DNA from: Wenyingzhuangia heitensis
GTDB lineage: Bacteria > Bacteroidota > Bacteroidia > Flavobacteriales > Flavobacteriaceae
Reading direction: 5' to 3'
Assembly: GCF_011762155.1 (NCBI RefSeq)
Contig: NZ_JAASQL010000001.1
Location: 1,426,001-1,490,000, forward strand
DNA: 64,000 nt
Position 1 is the stretch's first letter. Each line of letters opens with the position of its first letter. This document shows positions 7,790 through 15,708 of this stretch, one piece after another. The translations under genes and the position numbers were made by a program. Below the pieces are notes generated by a model that was not told where the DNA came from, made no database searches, and saw nothing but the letters and a program-made list of their open reading frames with translations.

Positions 7790-8725
7790 ATGAAAAAGAT
7801 AGATTTATTTTGTAAAGCAATCATAACTTGTGTTTTAGGTTTTTCCCTAGCATTGGTAAGCTGTACTAAAAGTGATACGGAAGTAGAAGATATTATTACA
7901 GAGGAACCAGAACCTGTATACCTAGATAAAAGTATTACAAGTGCAGGTTTTTTAGTTTTTGATGGAGTTAGATCGGACAACGAGTACGACTTTAAATATA
8001 CACCTGTTATAGAAGTAAATGGATATAATGAAGATTATAACTACGAATTAAAACTAACAGGAGAAAATTTCAATGAAGAATATACATTAAGTTTAACAGA
8101 GCCTACCCCAAAAGTTGATGCAGGAAAAGAAGTTGGAGAAATTTTAGCAGCACTTGTTGCTCCTACAGAACCTATAGTAACAACACCTAAACTACAAGCA
8201 GATATTACTGCTTTAGATATGGAACCAGATACATATACTGTTGTTATTCTAGAAAAAGAAAGTAATACAGAATTAAGTGTAGCGGGTATAGACAATGCAA
8301 CTTATGTTGTTGTAGATAGTGATGCAACTAATTTTTTAAGTGGAACTCAGCTAGAAAGTGATGCATGGGCTAAATTGTCTGAATTAAATTTAAATACACA
8401 TGCCAGTTTTAGAGTACGACCTACTATTGTAAACTACATTAATGGAATAGGTGTTGTGTTAGGTATCTATAATGTAGACGGAAGTAAAATAGGATATGTT
8501 TCTTCAAATGGATCCAATGGTGCTACACAAGGAACTTATTCTTATAAATTTCAAGCATCTAAGGTTGATGATTTAATCACAGAAGATGGAACGTATTTGC
8601 TACGATTAGAAGAAAGAACAAGTACCATTGATGCAAATGATACAGGATATAGAAATGGACTGTTTCAAAAAATACAAATCACAAAACTTACAAAGGGAGG
8701 ATTCCTTGTAGATAAAAGTAAATAG
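7790..8725 (+). CDS. Lipoprotein of unknown function, paralogue 1
   Basis: A 311-residue protein with a lipoprotein signal ending at Cys25 (LALVSCTKSD), so it should be anchored to the outer membrane or the surface. I do not recognise the family. It is acidic and looks beta-rich. It shares a three-part layout with the two following lipoproteins: an early Y-x-Y/K-LKLxG repeat (YNYELKLTGENFNEEY), a middle LDMEPDTYTVVILEKESNTELSV segment, and a C-terminal GTYLLRLEE segment. Its own promoter carries a 21-bp-phased repeat pair, which ties it to the upstream kinase/regulator operon. A role as sensor accessory, target or surface product of that pathway is inference. Confidence 0.7.
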   Translation: MKKIDLFCKAIITCVLGFSLALVSCTKSDTEVEDIITEEPEPVYLDKSITSAGFLVFDGVRSDNEYDFKYTPVIEVNGYNEDYNYELKLTGENFNEEYTLSLTEPTPKVDAGKEVGEILAALVAPTEPIVTTPKLQADITALDMEPDTYTVVILEKESNTELSVAGIDNATYVVVDSDATNFLSGTQLESDAWAKLSELNLNTHASFRVRPTIVNYINGIGVVLGIYNVDGSKIGYVSSNGSNGATQGTYSYKFQASKVDDLITEDGTYLLRLEERTSTIDANDTGYRNGLFQKIQITKLTKGGFLVDKSK

Positions 8726-8812
8726 CATTATTTTAATTTAATAGTTTTTGTTTTAAACCTTTATAGATATTGTTCTGTAGAGGTTTTTTATGTTATAGTA
8801 TATGGCTAATAC

Positions 8813-8840
8813 TTGGGAAATAATATATGCTGTTTAGGAA
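8813..8840 (+). promoter_or_regulatory. Paired direct repeat, putative LytTR site 3 (lipoproteins 2 and 3)
   Basis: TTGGGAA (8813-8819) and TTAGGAA (8834-8840) start 21 bp apart. CATTTTTG at 8872-8879 begins 38 bases after the second repeat, and the ATG is at 8905. Both distances are nearly identical to those at site 2. Confidence 0.65.
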
Positions 8841-8904
8841 ATAATCCATCAATATATAGATAGATAAAACTCATTTTTGTTTAGAAATAATCAAAAAACA
8901 AAAC

Positions 8905-9810
8905 ATGAAAATTTTATTTAAAAGCACACTACTAATTTTATTTGTATTGATGAGTTGTGCTACATCTGATAGTATAGAAGAACAACCAGACATAGTAAAT
9001 ACAGATGGAAGTTTTTCAGTTGGTTCTAAAGATATAGAAGCTACTAAGGTGACTATTTCTGGAGTTGTTGTAAATTCTGACGATCAATTTAATTTTACAA
9101 CGCTAGATTTAGATATTTCTAGTGAAACAAGCACTACGCTAACTATAGAGAATTACAAAAATTCTTATAAGTATCAATTAAAACTAAAAGGGAGCTATAC
9201 AGACAATGTATATTATGTAAATATTAAAAATATAGAAGCCGAAAAAAATACGAGTATTAACAATGTTTCACCTTCGGTTTCTAACACAACAGTTGGGGTA
9301 GATTTGTCTGGTTTAGAAATGTTATCAGATTTTTACACCGCTAAATTGATAGAAGTAGATAGTGGAAATGAATTAAGTTTAGAAAACAATACGAGTACAA
9401 ATAGTACCGAAATAAGATTTATAGATCAAGGAAGTGATGACTTTTACACGACCATAAGAGCATCAGATACTAGTGGAGCTATTTCTAGTACAGGACATCC
9501 TAAAGGATATGGATTAAAACTAGAAACTTATAAATTATCTAAAGCAAAAGCATTTATAATACCAGGGAATACACAACGATTGGCTTTTTACAAACCGTCA
9601 GATAAGTCATTGATAAAGTCTACACAATCTCCAAGTAGATATTCATCTACTTCTACTAATGGAGGGCAAGCTTATTATACCTATTTAATATACTTAAGTC
9701 CAGAAAGAATAGGAGTTGTTGCCGGTGATTATTTAATAAGAATGGAAGAGTTAAACGCTTCAGGTACTATCATAAAATCATCTCCTTATCAAAAATTTAA
9801 AATTAAGTAG
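8905..9810 (+). CDS. Lipoprotein of unknown function, paralogue 2
   Basis: A 301-residue lipoprotein with a short signal ending at Cys18 (VLMSCATSD). Related to its neighbours through YKYQLKLKGSYTDNVYYVNI, LEMLSDFYTAKLIEVDSGNELSLEN and GDYLIRMEELNASG. It is rich in Ser, Thr and Asn and probably beta-stranded. The 179-bp gap upstream holds the third 21-bp-phased repeat pair and a -7-like box. The next gene starts 38 bases downstream with no promoter signal, so the two are probably cotranscribed. No enzymatic motif is visible. Confidence 0.7.
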   Translation: MKILFKSTLLILFVLMSCATSDSIEEQPDIVNTDGSFSVGSKDIEATKVTISGVVVNSDDQFNFTTLDLDISSETSTTLTIENYKNSYKYQLKLKGSYTDNVYYVNIKNIEAEKNTSINNVSPSVSNTTVGVDLSGLEMLSDFYTAKLIEVDSGNELSLENNTSTNSTEIRFIDQGSDDFYTTIRASDTSGAISSTGHPKGYGLKLETYKLSKAKAFIIPGNTQRLAFYKPSDKSLIKSTQSPSRYSSTSTNGGQAYYTYLIYLSPERIGVVAGDYLIRMEELNASGTIIKSSPYQKFKIK

Positions 9811-9848
9811 AACCTGCAGAAAATTTATAAATCAAAAAAAAACAAAAC

Positions 9849-10778
9849 ATGAAATTAAAACAAAAAACACTAATAACCGCTTTAGCAACAACCTTGCTTT
9901 TTGCATGTAGCTCTAATTCTAATGACATAGAACCGGTTAAAGAACCAGAAGCAATAAAAGCGACAAAAGCAACACTAAAAGAGAAATCTGGGCAAGGTTA
10001 TCCTAGAGTTTCTGATGAGACAAACACAACAGAAACGTATGATATAACAGCTACAGCCCAAGTAACTATAGAAGATTACGATGCTACCTATGATTATAAA
10101 TTAAAATTTACAGGGAAACAATATGGTAAAGTTTATGAAGCCTTTGAAGTAGAAGAAACAGAAGAGGTAGAAGAAAGAAAATCTAAAACAAGTGCAGTTT
10201 CAGAATCTATAGATAGTAGTACTGGTACCGTAATTAAATTTGATGTTGATAATTTAAAAATGGATGTAGATTTTTATGACGTAACTCTAATAGAAGTGCA
10301 GAGTGAAAATGAAATCTCGGTAGAAAATTATTCAGATAATACCCAACCGTATAGAATTTTAGATGTTAATAGTTCAAAATTAGCAACTTCAATAGCAATA
10401 CAACTAACAGGTAGTATTGGATATGTAACCAGTATTACAGAGGATCAAAATTATACTCTAAATTTTGTAGGTAGAAACCAGAAAAGATTAGATGTAAAAA
10501 GTACAGAAACTCCATATTTGGTTTTCTTAAACAAAAGTGATAAATCTTTAGTAAAAAAACGAGAAGTATTTTACGCTAATACAATTTATGATGACAATAC
10601 AAGTACCCGTTATTACAATCACGATGTAATGAATAGTGCTAAATCAACAGGAGTATCAGTAGGTGATTATTGGGTCCGTTTAGAAATGATCAATAGTAGT
10701 GATGAAGTAGTATCACAATCTCCATTAGTTCCTTTAGAGATAGTGGCAGGTAAAGGTATTATACGCGAACTAGATTAG
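9849..10778 (+). CDS. Lipoprotein of unknown function, paralogue 3
   Basis: A 309-residue lipoprotein with a signal ending at Cys20 (LLFACSSNSND). It repeats the family pattern: YDYKLKFTGKQYGKVYEAFEV, LKMDVDFYDVTLIEVQSENEISVEN and GDYWVRLEMINSSDEV. It differs by a highly acidic, Glu-rich insertion (EEVEERKSK) about a third of the way along. It is the last gene of the two-lipoprotein unit, and a strong terminator follows. The number of lipoprotein paralogues equals the number of kinase paralogues, which may be meaningful or coincidental. Confidence 0.7.
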   Translation: MKLKQKTLITALATTLLFACSSNSNDIEPVKEPEAIKATKATLKEKSGQGYPRVSDETNTTETYDITATAQVTIEDYDATYDYKLKFTGKQYGKVYEAFEVEETEEVEERKSKTSAVSESIDSSTGTVIKFDVDNLKMDVDFYDVTLIEVQSENEISVENYSDNTQPYRILDVNSSKLATSIAIQLTGSIGYVTSITEDQNYTLNFVGRNQKRLDVKSTETPYLVFLNKSDKSLVKKREVFYANTIYDDNTSTRYYNHDVMNSAKSTGVSVGDYWVRLEMINSSDEVVSQSPLVPLEIVAGKGIIRELD

Positions 10779-10807
10779 AGATTGAATTTAATTAAGTAGT
10801 AAAACTT

Positions 10808-10846
10808 AAAAAGGTCTTTGAATTTAAATATTCAAAGACCTTTTTT
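10808..10846 (+). terminator. Intrinsic terminator closing the lipoprotein unit
   Basis: A 12-bp stem AAGGTCTTTGAA / TTCAAAGACCTT with an 8-nt loop and a T run. It marks the right edge of the kinase/lipoprotein module. Confidence 0.85.
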
Positions 10847-10872
10847 ACATTTATATTTGTAAAAAAGGAGAG

Positions 10873-11298
10873 ATGCAGTTTTATCAAAAAGAAATTAAGT
10901 TACAAGCAAAAAAAAGAGGCTATCATCTAGTTACAGATGAAATAGTAGTGGCTATTCCCGAAATATCTAAAATTAAAACGGGACAATTACAGGTGTTTAT
11001 TAAGCATACCTCTGCCAGTTTAACCATAAACGAAAATGCAGATCCTACAGTACGTTTAGATTTTGAAACCCATATTAACAAAATGATTCCAGAAGATATG
11101 CCGTATTATCAACATAATTACGAAGGTAGTGATGATATGCCTGCTCACATAAAAGCATCTATGTTAGGTTGCTCTGTTACTATCCCTATTACCAACGGAA
11201 AATTAAATTTAGGTATTTGGCAAGGAATTTATTTAGGAGAGCACAGAAATTACGGAGGTGCAAGAATTCTTGTAGTTACAGTTTTTGGAACTTTTTAA
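10873..11298 (+). CDS. YjbQ/UPF0047 family protein
   Basis: A 141-residue cytosolic protein matching the small YjbQ (UPF0047) family over its whole length. Hallmarks are HTSASLTINENADP (around 45-58), EGSDDMPAHIKASMLG (around 84-99) and LGIWQGIYLGEHRNYGGAR. The invariant His, Asn and Glu residues cluster in the family's presumed active site. Some members show a weak thiamine-phosphate synthase activity, but the physiological role is unsettled. The gene lies between a terminator and a convergent SGNH hydrolase gene, so it is probably transcribed alone. An AAGGAG sequence sits just before the ATG, unusual for Bacteroidota, where such sites are normally unused. Confidence 0.88.
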   Translation: MQFYQKEIKLQAKKRGYHLVTDEIVVAIPEISKIKTGQLQVFIKHTSASLTINENADPTVRLDFETHINKMIPEDMPYYQHNYEGSDDMPAHIKASMLGCSVTIPITNGKLNLGIWQGIYLGEHRNYGGARILVVTVFGTF

Positions 11299-11305
11299 AC
11301 ACGTC

Positions 11306-12226
11306 TTATTGGTTTAATAAAAACTTAATTTTATGTTCTGTCTTAAGGTAGTTTTCTTGAGCTTCATTTATAGGAATACCAACATTCATATTAGGTCGTT
11401 TATGTCCAGTATAAGTTAACCAAGCATCTTTCATTAAAATTTGTCTCTCATCTACAAGTTTAAAAATACTATTTCCGTTATTGTATTTTAGCAACGCTTT
11501 GTTAAAGGTTGTAAAGTTGGTAAACGTATGAATTCCCAATCCTGATAAAATTTGTTGAGTCATAATCCAGTGTCCCTGTGGTTTGGGATGAATTCCATCA
11601 CGGGTAAACATAAAATCAGGATTTGTTTTTCTCTCGTTTAGTAATTGGTTCTTCATTCCTTGGTGCACATCAATTACTTTCCAATGGTTTGTGTATTTTA
11701 GACTCATTAACCAATTGGCATAAATGTCCATTACGTTGCTATAAGCAGCATTGGTAATTTTATCATAGGGGATAGGAGTTAAATAAATAACGGGAATATT
11801 ACGTTTGGTTATTTGATGATTTAACCACATCATTCCTTTTTTATATTTTTTAAAACGTTTTTCATCAAAAGGCATATAAATACCATCATTTATTCCATAG
11901 CTAGCAAATATAAAATCGGGTTGAGTTTTGTCTAATATTCTTTTGAGCCTTTCTCTTAAATCCGGACGAGGAAATTTCCCTTTAGCATGATCGGGTTCTG
12001 ACAAACCTGAAACTGTTTCGCTTGGCAAACCAACATTAATGTACTCTCTTTTTATGGATGGATTTTCTAAAGTTAGAATGGTTTCTAGATAACTAATATA
12101 ATCTCCTTGGTAAGTAATGCTGTTTCCTAAAAATAAAATGCGTTTGGCATCTGTAGGTATTTTATAAACCGTTTGAGCGGTTAGAGATATACTTATAAAT
12201 AAGAATAGGAAATTTAATTTTTTCAT
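11306..12226 (-). CDS. Secreted SGNH/GDSL-family hydrolase
   Basis: A 306-residue protein with a Sec signal peptide (first 17 residues, ending LTAQ) and an SGNH fold. Block I is FLGNSITYQG with Ser36 as nucleophile. The block III region has ASYGINDGIY with Asn113. Block V is RDGIHPKPQGH with Asp211 and His214. Such enzymes are esterases or acetyl-esterases acting on carbohydrate or lipid esters. The substrate cannot be told from sequence. It converges on the YjbQ gene with only a 7-base gap, and no terminator is evident between them. Confidence 0.82.
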   Translation of the reverse strand: MKKLNFLFLFISISLTAQTVYKIPTDAKRILFLGNSITYQGDYISYLETILTLENPSIKREYINVGLPSETVSGLSEPDHAKGKFPRPDLRERLKRILDKTQPDFIFASYGINDGIYMPFDEKRFKKYKKGMMWLNHQITKRNIPVIYLTPIPYDKITNAAYSNVMDIYANWLMSLKYTNHWKVIDVHQGMKNQLLNERKTNPDFMFTRDGIHPKPQGHWIMTQQILSGLGIHTFTNFTTFNKALLKYNNGNSIFKLVDERQILMKDAWLTYTGHKRPNMNVGIPINEAQENYLKTEHKIKFLLNQ

Positions 12227-12445
12227 TTGATTTCATCTTAGGAAGTTATAAATGTAATCAAAACTATTTTTAGAAAATAAGACTTAAAGATTGTAGTTAG
12301 AAATTAGTTGAGTAATCATAACATACAAGTTAATAAGTGATATAAGAATAATAATAACTTTTTGCTTTCTAGTCATACTTAAAAGATTGTTGTTTAAGAG
12401 TCTAAAAATGACTAAAAACTTACATCTTGATTTCTTTAAAAAAAG

Positions 12446-12829
12446 TTAAGAAAGTTTCCATTTGTAATCTGTATGTACTTTGTAGATAATATATCCAAAA
12501 GGAATCCACCAGATTAAATCATTAAAAATTAGGGTGTAAAAAAACTCAAAAGGAACAATACCTTGTATGTAATTTCCTACAAATCCAATAGGGCCAAAAA
12601 TTTTACCCAAAAAACCGACAACTACAATAGGCCAATGTTTCATAGGATTGTAAGATGCTAGCCAATAACCAATTCCGTAAACTCCAACAATCATTCCCAT
12701 ACCTTGCCAAATCATAGGTAGGTTTAAACGCTCCATGCCTACCAAATCAAAAAAATGATTGGGGAATAAAACCACCCAAGTTCCCCAAAGAATATTATAA
12801 ATAGCGGCTAGTTTTAAAATTGTTTTCAT
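12446..12829 (-). CDS. Small multi-pass membrane protein, last gene of the carotenoid operon
   Basis: A 127-residue hydrophobic protein with about four transmembrane segments and conserved-looking motifs such as YNILWGTWVVLFP, MIWQGMGMIVGVYGIGY and GFLGKIFGPIGF. I do not recognise the family. It starts three bases after the photolyase stop, so it is translated from the same transcript as the carotenoid genes. A link to light or pigment physiology is inferred only from position. The 219-bp region beyond its stop has an imperfect inverted repeat but no convincing terminator. Confidence 0.7.
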   Translation of the reverse strand: MKTILKLAAIYNILWGTWVVLFPNHFFDLVGMERLNLPMIWQGMGMIVGVYGIGYWLASYNPMKHWPIVVVGFLGKIFGPIGFVGNYIQGIVPFEFFYTLIFNDLIWWIPFGYIIYKVHTDYKWKLS

Positions 12830-12832
12830 GTG

Positions 12833-14119
12833 TTATATACTTTGAAGTGCTTTTTTATACGTTTCTATGGCTCTTTCTCTAGCAAATTTATGGTCTACTA
12901 TAGGTTTTGGGTAAGATAATTCGTTTAATTCTGGAATCCATTTTTTTATGTAGATCAAATCTTTATCAAACCGTTGTATTTGTGTGGTAGGATTAAAGAC
13001 TCTAAAATATGGAGCAGCATCGCAACCTGTTCCTGCAGCCCATTGCCAATTTCCGTTGTTAGCAGCTAGTTCGTAGTCCAATAGTTTTTCGGCAAAATAA
13101 GCTTCTCCCCATTGCCAATCAATCAATAAATGTTTGCATAAAAATCCGGCAGTAATCATACGTACTCTGTTATGCATGTGTCCGGTAGCATTCAATTCAC
13201 GCATACCTGCATCTACTAGCGGATATCCAGTTTGTCCGTTGCACCATTTTTTAAAATCCTCTTCGTTATTACGCCAAGGAATTACATCGTATTTAGACTT
13301 AAAATTATGGTTCTTTACTTTAGGAAAATGGAATAGAATCTGCATAAAAAATTCTCTCCAAATCAATTCACTTAAATAAACATCACTCTGCTCTGGCAAG
13401 TCCAAAATTATTTGTCTAATACTTACGGTTCCAAAACGTAAATGGGGTCCAATATGCGTGGTGTGGTCTATAGCAGGAAAATCTCTATAATCTCCATAGT
13501 TTTTAATTTTTGTAGGATTAAAATCAGAAACTTGTAGGGTTGAGGTTTTAAAACCAATTTCTTCTAAGGATGGAATTTCTAAATGGTGCTGAATTAAATT
13601 TTGAAAGTTACCCTTTTCTGTAATTAATTCTAATTTTTTAAAAGCAGCCAACCACTTGTTCTTAAATGGAGTATAAATGGTATAAGGTTTTCCGTCGGCT
13701 TTTACAATTTCACCTTCTTCAAAAATTACTTGGTCTTTAAAACGATGAAATTCAGCCTTGTGCTCTTTGGCTAATTTATAAACGTTTCTATCCCTTTCCA
13801 ACGCATAAGGTTCGTAATCTTTGTTGGTATAAATGTTCTGAATATCATATTCTTTAAAGAGATCCTCCCAAACCTCTAAAGTTTTTCCTTTTAACACCAA
13901 CAAACCACTGTTTTGTTCTTTTAATTGCTGATTAATTTTAGACAAACAATTATAAATAAAATTTACTCGTGCATCGTCTTTTTCTAAAAACTCTAAAATA
14001 GCATCGTCAAAAATAAAAATAGGCAATACAGGAAAATCAGAAGCCAAGGCCTTGTTTAAAGCTGTATTGTCAAACAAACGTAAATCTCTTCTAAACCAAA
14101 AAATATTAACTTTCTGCAT
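12833..14119 (-). CDS. phrB: Deoxyribodipyrimidine photolyase / cryptochrome family
   Basis: A 428-residue flavoprotein of the photolyase/cryptochrome family. The N-terminal alpha/beta antenna domain begins NIFWFRRDLRLFDNTAL. The C-terminal FAD domain includes LIWREFFMQIL, WCNGQTGYPLVDAGMRELNATG, MHNRVRM and NNGNWQWAAGTGCDAAPYFRVFNP. These match class I CPD photolyases, which repair UV-induced pyrimidine dimers with visible light. The start overlaps the lycopene cyclase gene by 14 bases, placing it inside the carotenoid operon, so quenching pigments and repair are coexpressed. A cryptochrome-like sensor role cannot be excluded from sequence. Confidence 0.9.
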   Translation of the reverse strand: MQKVNIFWFRRDLRLFDNTALNKALASDFPVLPIFIFDDAILEFLEKDDARVNFIYNCLSKINQQLKEQNSGLLVLKGKTLEVWEDLFKEYDIQNIYTNKDYEPYALERDRNVYKLAKEHKAEFHRFKDQVIFEEGEIVKADGKPYTIYTPFKNKWLAAFKKLELITEKGNFQNLIQHHLEIPSLEEIGFKTSTLQVSDFNPTKIKNYGDYRDFPAIDHTTHIGPHLRFGTVSIRQIILDLPEQSDVYLSELIWREFFMQILFHFPKVKNHNFKSKYDVIPWRNNEEDFKKWCNGQTGYPLVDAGMRELNATGHMHNRVRMITAGFLCKHLLIDWQWGEAYFAEKLLDYELAANNGNWQWAAGTGCDAAPYFRVFNPTTQIQRFDKDLIYIKKWIPELNELSYPKPIVDHKFARERAIETYKKALQSI

Positions 14120-14795
14120 TTAATTTTTGTTTAAAGTATTGATGTAAATAAAGGTTGCTAAAAATTAACAACATACCGTAAAAAGTATCTTCTACAGGAA
14201 TGGTAAACATTCTAATTCCTAAATTTTCTGTATTGTTGTACCAAACTATTGGAGCTTTTAAAAAACTCCCCGTTAAAATTCCGTTACTGATAAAGAAAAA
14301 AGGTAAAATAGTAGCAAAGGCTAAGTAATAATAGAACAGATTTATTTTTTTAGCATGTAGGTACAATAAAAAGATTCCCAAAAACAAAAAGGTTAAAAAA
14401 GTATACCATCTATTGTAGTTTAAAATACTTAAACCTAATAAAAACAAAGCTAAAATATAATTTGTTTTTTTTAGACGAATACTGTGTTGTTTGTTTTTTA
14501 GTAAGTACTGAAAAGCAAAAAAAGTAAAAGAACAGGCATAGGGAATGCAAATAAAAAACAAGATTTCTTCAATAGGTAAATGACCAACATAAACTCCAGT
14601 TAAATAATCTGGATTAAATCCCCAGAAACCGAGTTTGGTGAAAATTTCATCCCACACTAAAAAAAAAGTAGCGACTACAATACAGCTTATAAAAAAAGGT
14701 TTCCATTCCTTATAAAATGGATGTTTTTTATAAAAACTACACAAAAAAGGAATAAGCAAACAACCTAAATCTATTAATAAATATGTGTATTGCAT
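14106..14795 (-). CDS. Lycopene cyclase (CrtYc/CrtYd fusion type)
   Basis: A 229-residue membrane protein with about six hydrophobic helices. It looks like two fused copies of the lycopene cyclase domain. The first half has the PIEEILFF signature in VGHLPIEEILFFICIPYACSF, and the second half has a matching TIPVEDTFYGMLLI. In this family the acidic residues of these motifs are catalytic. The expected reaction is cyclisation of lycopene ends to beta-ionone rings, giving beta-carotene. It overlaps crtZ by one base and the photolyase by 14, consistent with translational coupling. Confidence 0.88.
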   Translation of the reverse strand: MQYTYLLIDLGCLLIPFLCSFYKKHPFYKEWKPFFISCIVVATFFLVWDEIFTKLGFWGFNPDYLTGVYVGHLPIEEILFFICIPYACSFTFFAFQYLLKNKQHSIRLKKTNYILALFLLGLSILNYNRWYTFLTFLFLGIFLLYLHAKKINLFYYYLAFATILPFFFISNGILTGSFLKAPIVWYNNTENLGIRMFTIPVEDTFYGMLLIFSNLYLHQYFKQKLNAES

Positions 14796-15253
14796 TAAAA
14801 ATATTGTTTAAAATATTTAATAGGAACGTACAACATTCCAAAACATTCTCCTTCTTCTTTACCTAAATGTTTGTGATGTACTTTGTGAGCTTTTCGTAAC
14901 GATTTTATGTATGGATTTTTAATGTTTTTAAACCAATTAAAACGTTGGTGAATAATAATATCATGGACTAAGAAGTAGGCAATTCCGTAAAATAAAATTC
15001 CCAAACCAATAAAAAACAAAAAGTTAAGTTGCGGATGAATTCCATAATAAAATAAGGCAATACTGGGAATGGCAAAAATCACAAAAAAGGCATCGTTTTT
15101 TTCAAACACACCTTGGTATTTGGGTTGATGATGATCTTCATGCAAATACCATAAAAATCCATGCATTACAAATTTGTGTGTACACCAAGTAATACATTCC
15201 ATTACTAAAAATGTAGCAACGGTGGTTAAAATATATATAGCTACACTATTCAT
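14795..15253 (-). CDS. crtZ: Beta-carotene hydroxylase CrtZ
   Basis: A 152-residue membrane di-iron hydroxylase of the fatty acid hydroxylase/sterol desaturase superfamily. All four histidine clusters are present: HKFVMH (26-31), HEDHH (38-42), HDIIIH (97-102) and HKVHHKH (123-129). It hydroxylates the beta-ionone rings of beta-carotene to give zeaxanthin, which makes zeaxanthin the likely end product of this operon. It overlaps the preceding gene by eight bases and the lycopene cyclase by one. Confidence 0.92.
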   Translation of the reverse strand: MNSVAIYILTTVATFLVMECITWCTHKFVMHGFLWYLHEDHHQPKYQGVFEKNDAFFVIFAIPSIALFYYGIHPQLNFLFFIGLGILFYGIAYFLVHDIIIHQRFNWFKNIKNPYIKSLRKAHKVHHKHLGKEEGECFGMLYVPIKYFKQYF

Positions 15254-15707
15254 TCTGTATTTTTTTTAGGTGATTTAAAATCGTTTTTTGATAACTTTTT
15301 TCAATATTACTTTCATCAATATTTTGGATGATAAAAGCATAATCTTTATCAATAGAACTATTGTAATTTAAAAAGCTAGGAGCCATCTTTTGAGTGAGCC
15401 ACCTAATGTATCTAGCTTCTATGTTTTTATTGTTTTTATCAATAAAGTTTTCTAGCATTTTTTTTCCTTTGTTAAAGTTACTCAACTTGCTAATTGGAGA
15501 CCAAACAAATTCTGCTTTTTTCATGGTTGCTGCAGCGTGGTAGGGTGTTGTTTTGTCACAGGTAGATTTTTTACATAAAAGAAGCATGTCTTCTAATTGT
15601 TCCTCATTTACACCCGCCTGAAAAATAGCTCTAATTTTAGGCAATTCGCTACAATTTTGTGCTTGTAGATTTAATGACAACAAAAGGAAAAAAACAACAT
15701 TTTTCAT
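15246..15707 (-). CDS. Small secreted protein of unknown function inside the carotenoid operon
   Basis: A 153-residue protein with a signal peptide (hydrophobic stretch to LQAQ at about residue 17) and a hydrophilic, probably helical mature part. It has three cysteines in the mature region, two of them in a LLLCKKSTC pair, and an HAAATMKKAEFVWSP segment. I do not recognise a domain. It lies between crtB (one base gap) and crtZ (eight-base overlap), so it is part of the same message. A secreted helper of a membrane pigment pathway would be unusual. Its role in the envelope is unknown. Confidence 0.65.
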   Translation of the reverse strand: MKNVVFFLLLSLNLQAQNCSELPKIRAIFQAGVNEEQLEDMLLLCKKSTCDKTTPYHAAATMKKAEFVWSPISKLSNFNKGKKMLENFIDKNNKNIEARYIRWLTQKMAPSFLNYNSSIDKDYAFIIQNIDESNIEKSYQKTILNHLKKIQNE

Positions 15708-15708
15708 A

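Noticed and set aside
12370-12414. TAGTCAT...ATGACTA hairpin beyond the carotenoid operon
   Set aside because: It has large internal loops and no T tract on the minus strand, so it is not a convincing terminator.
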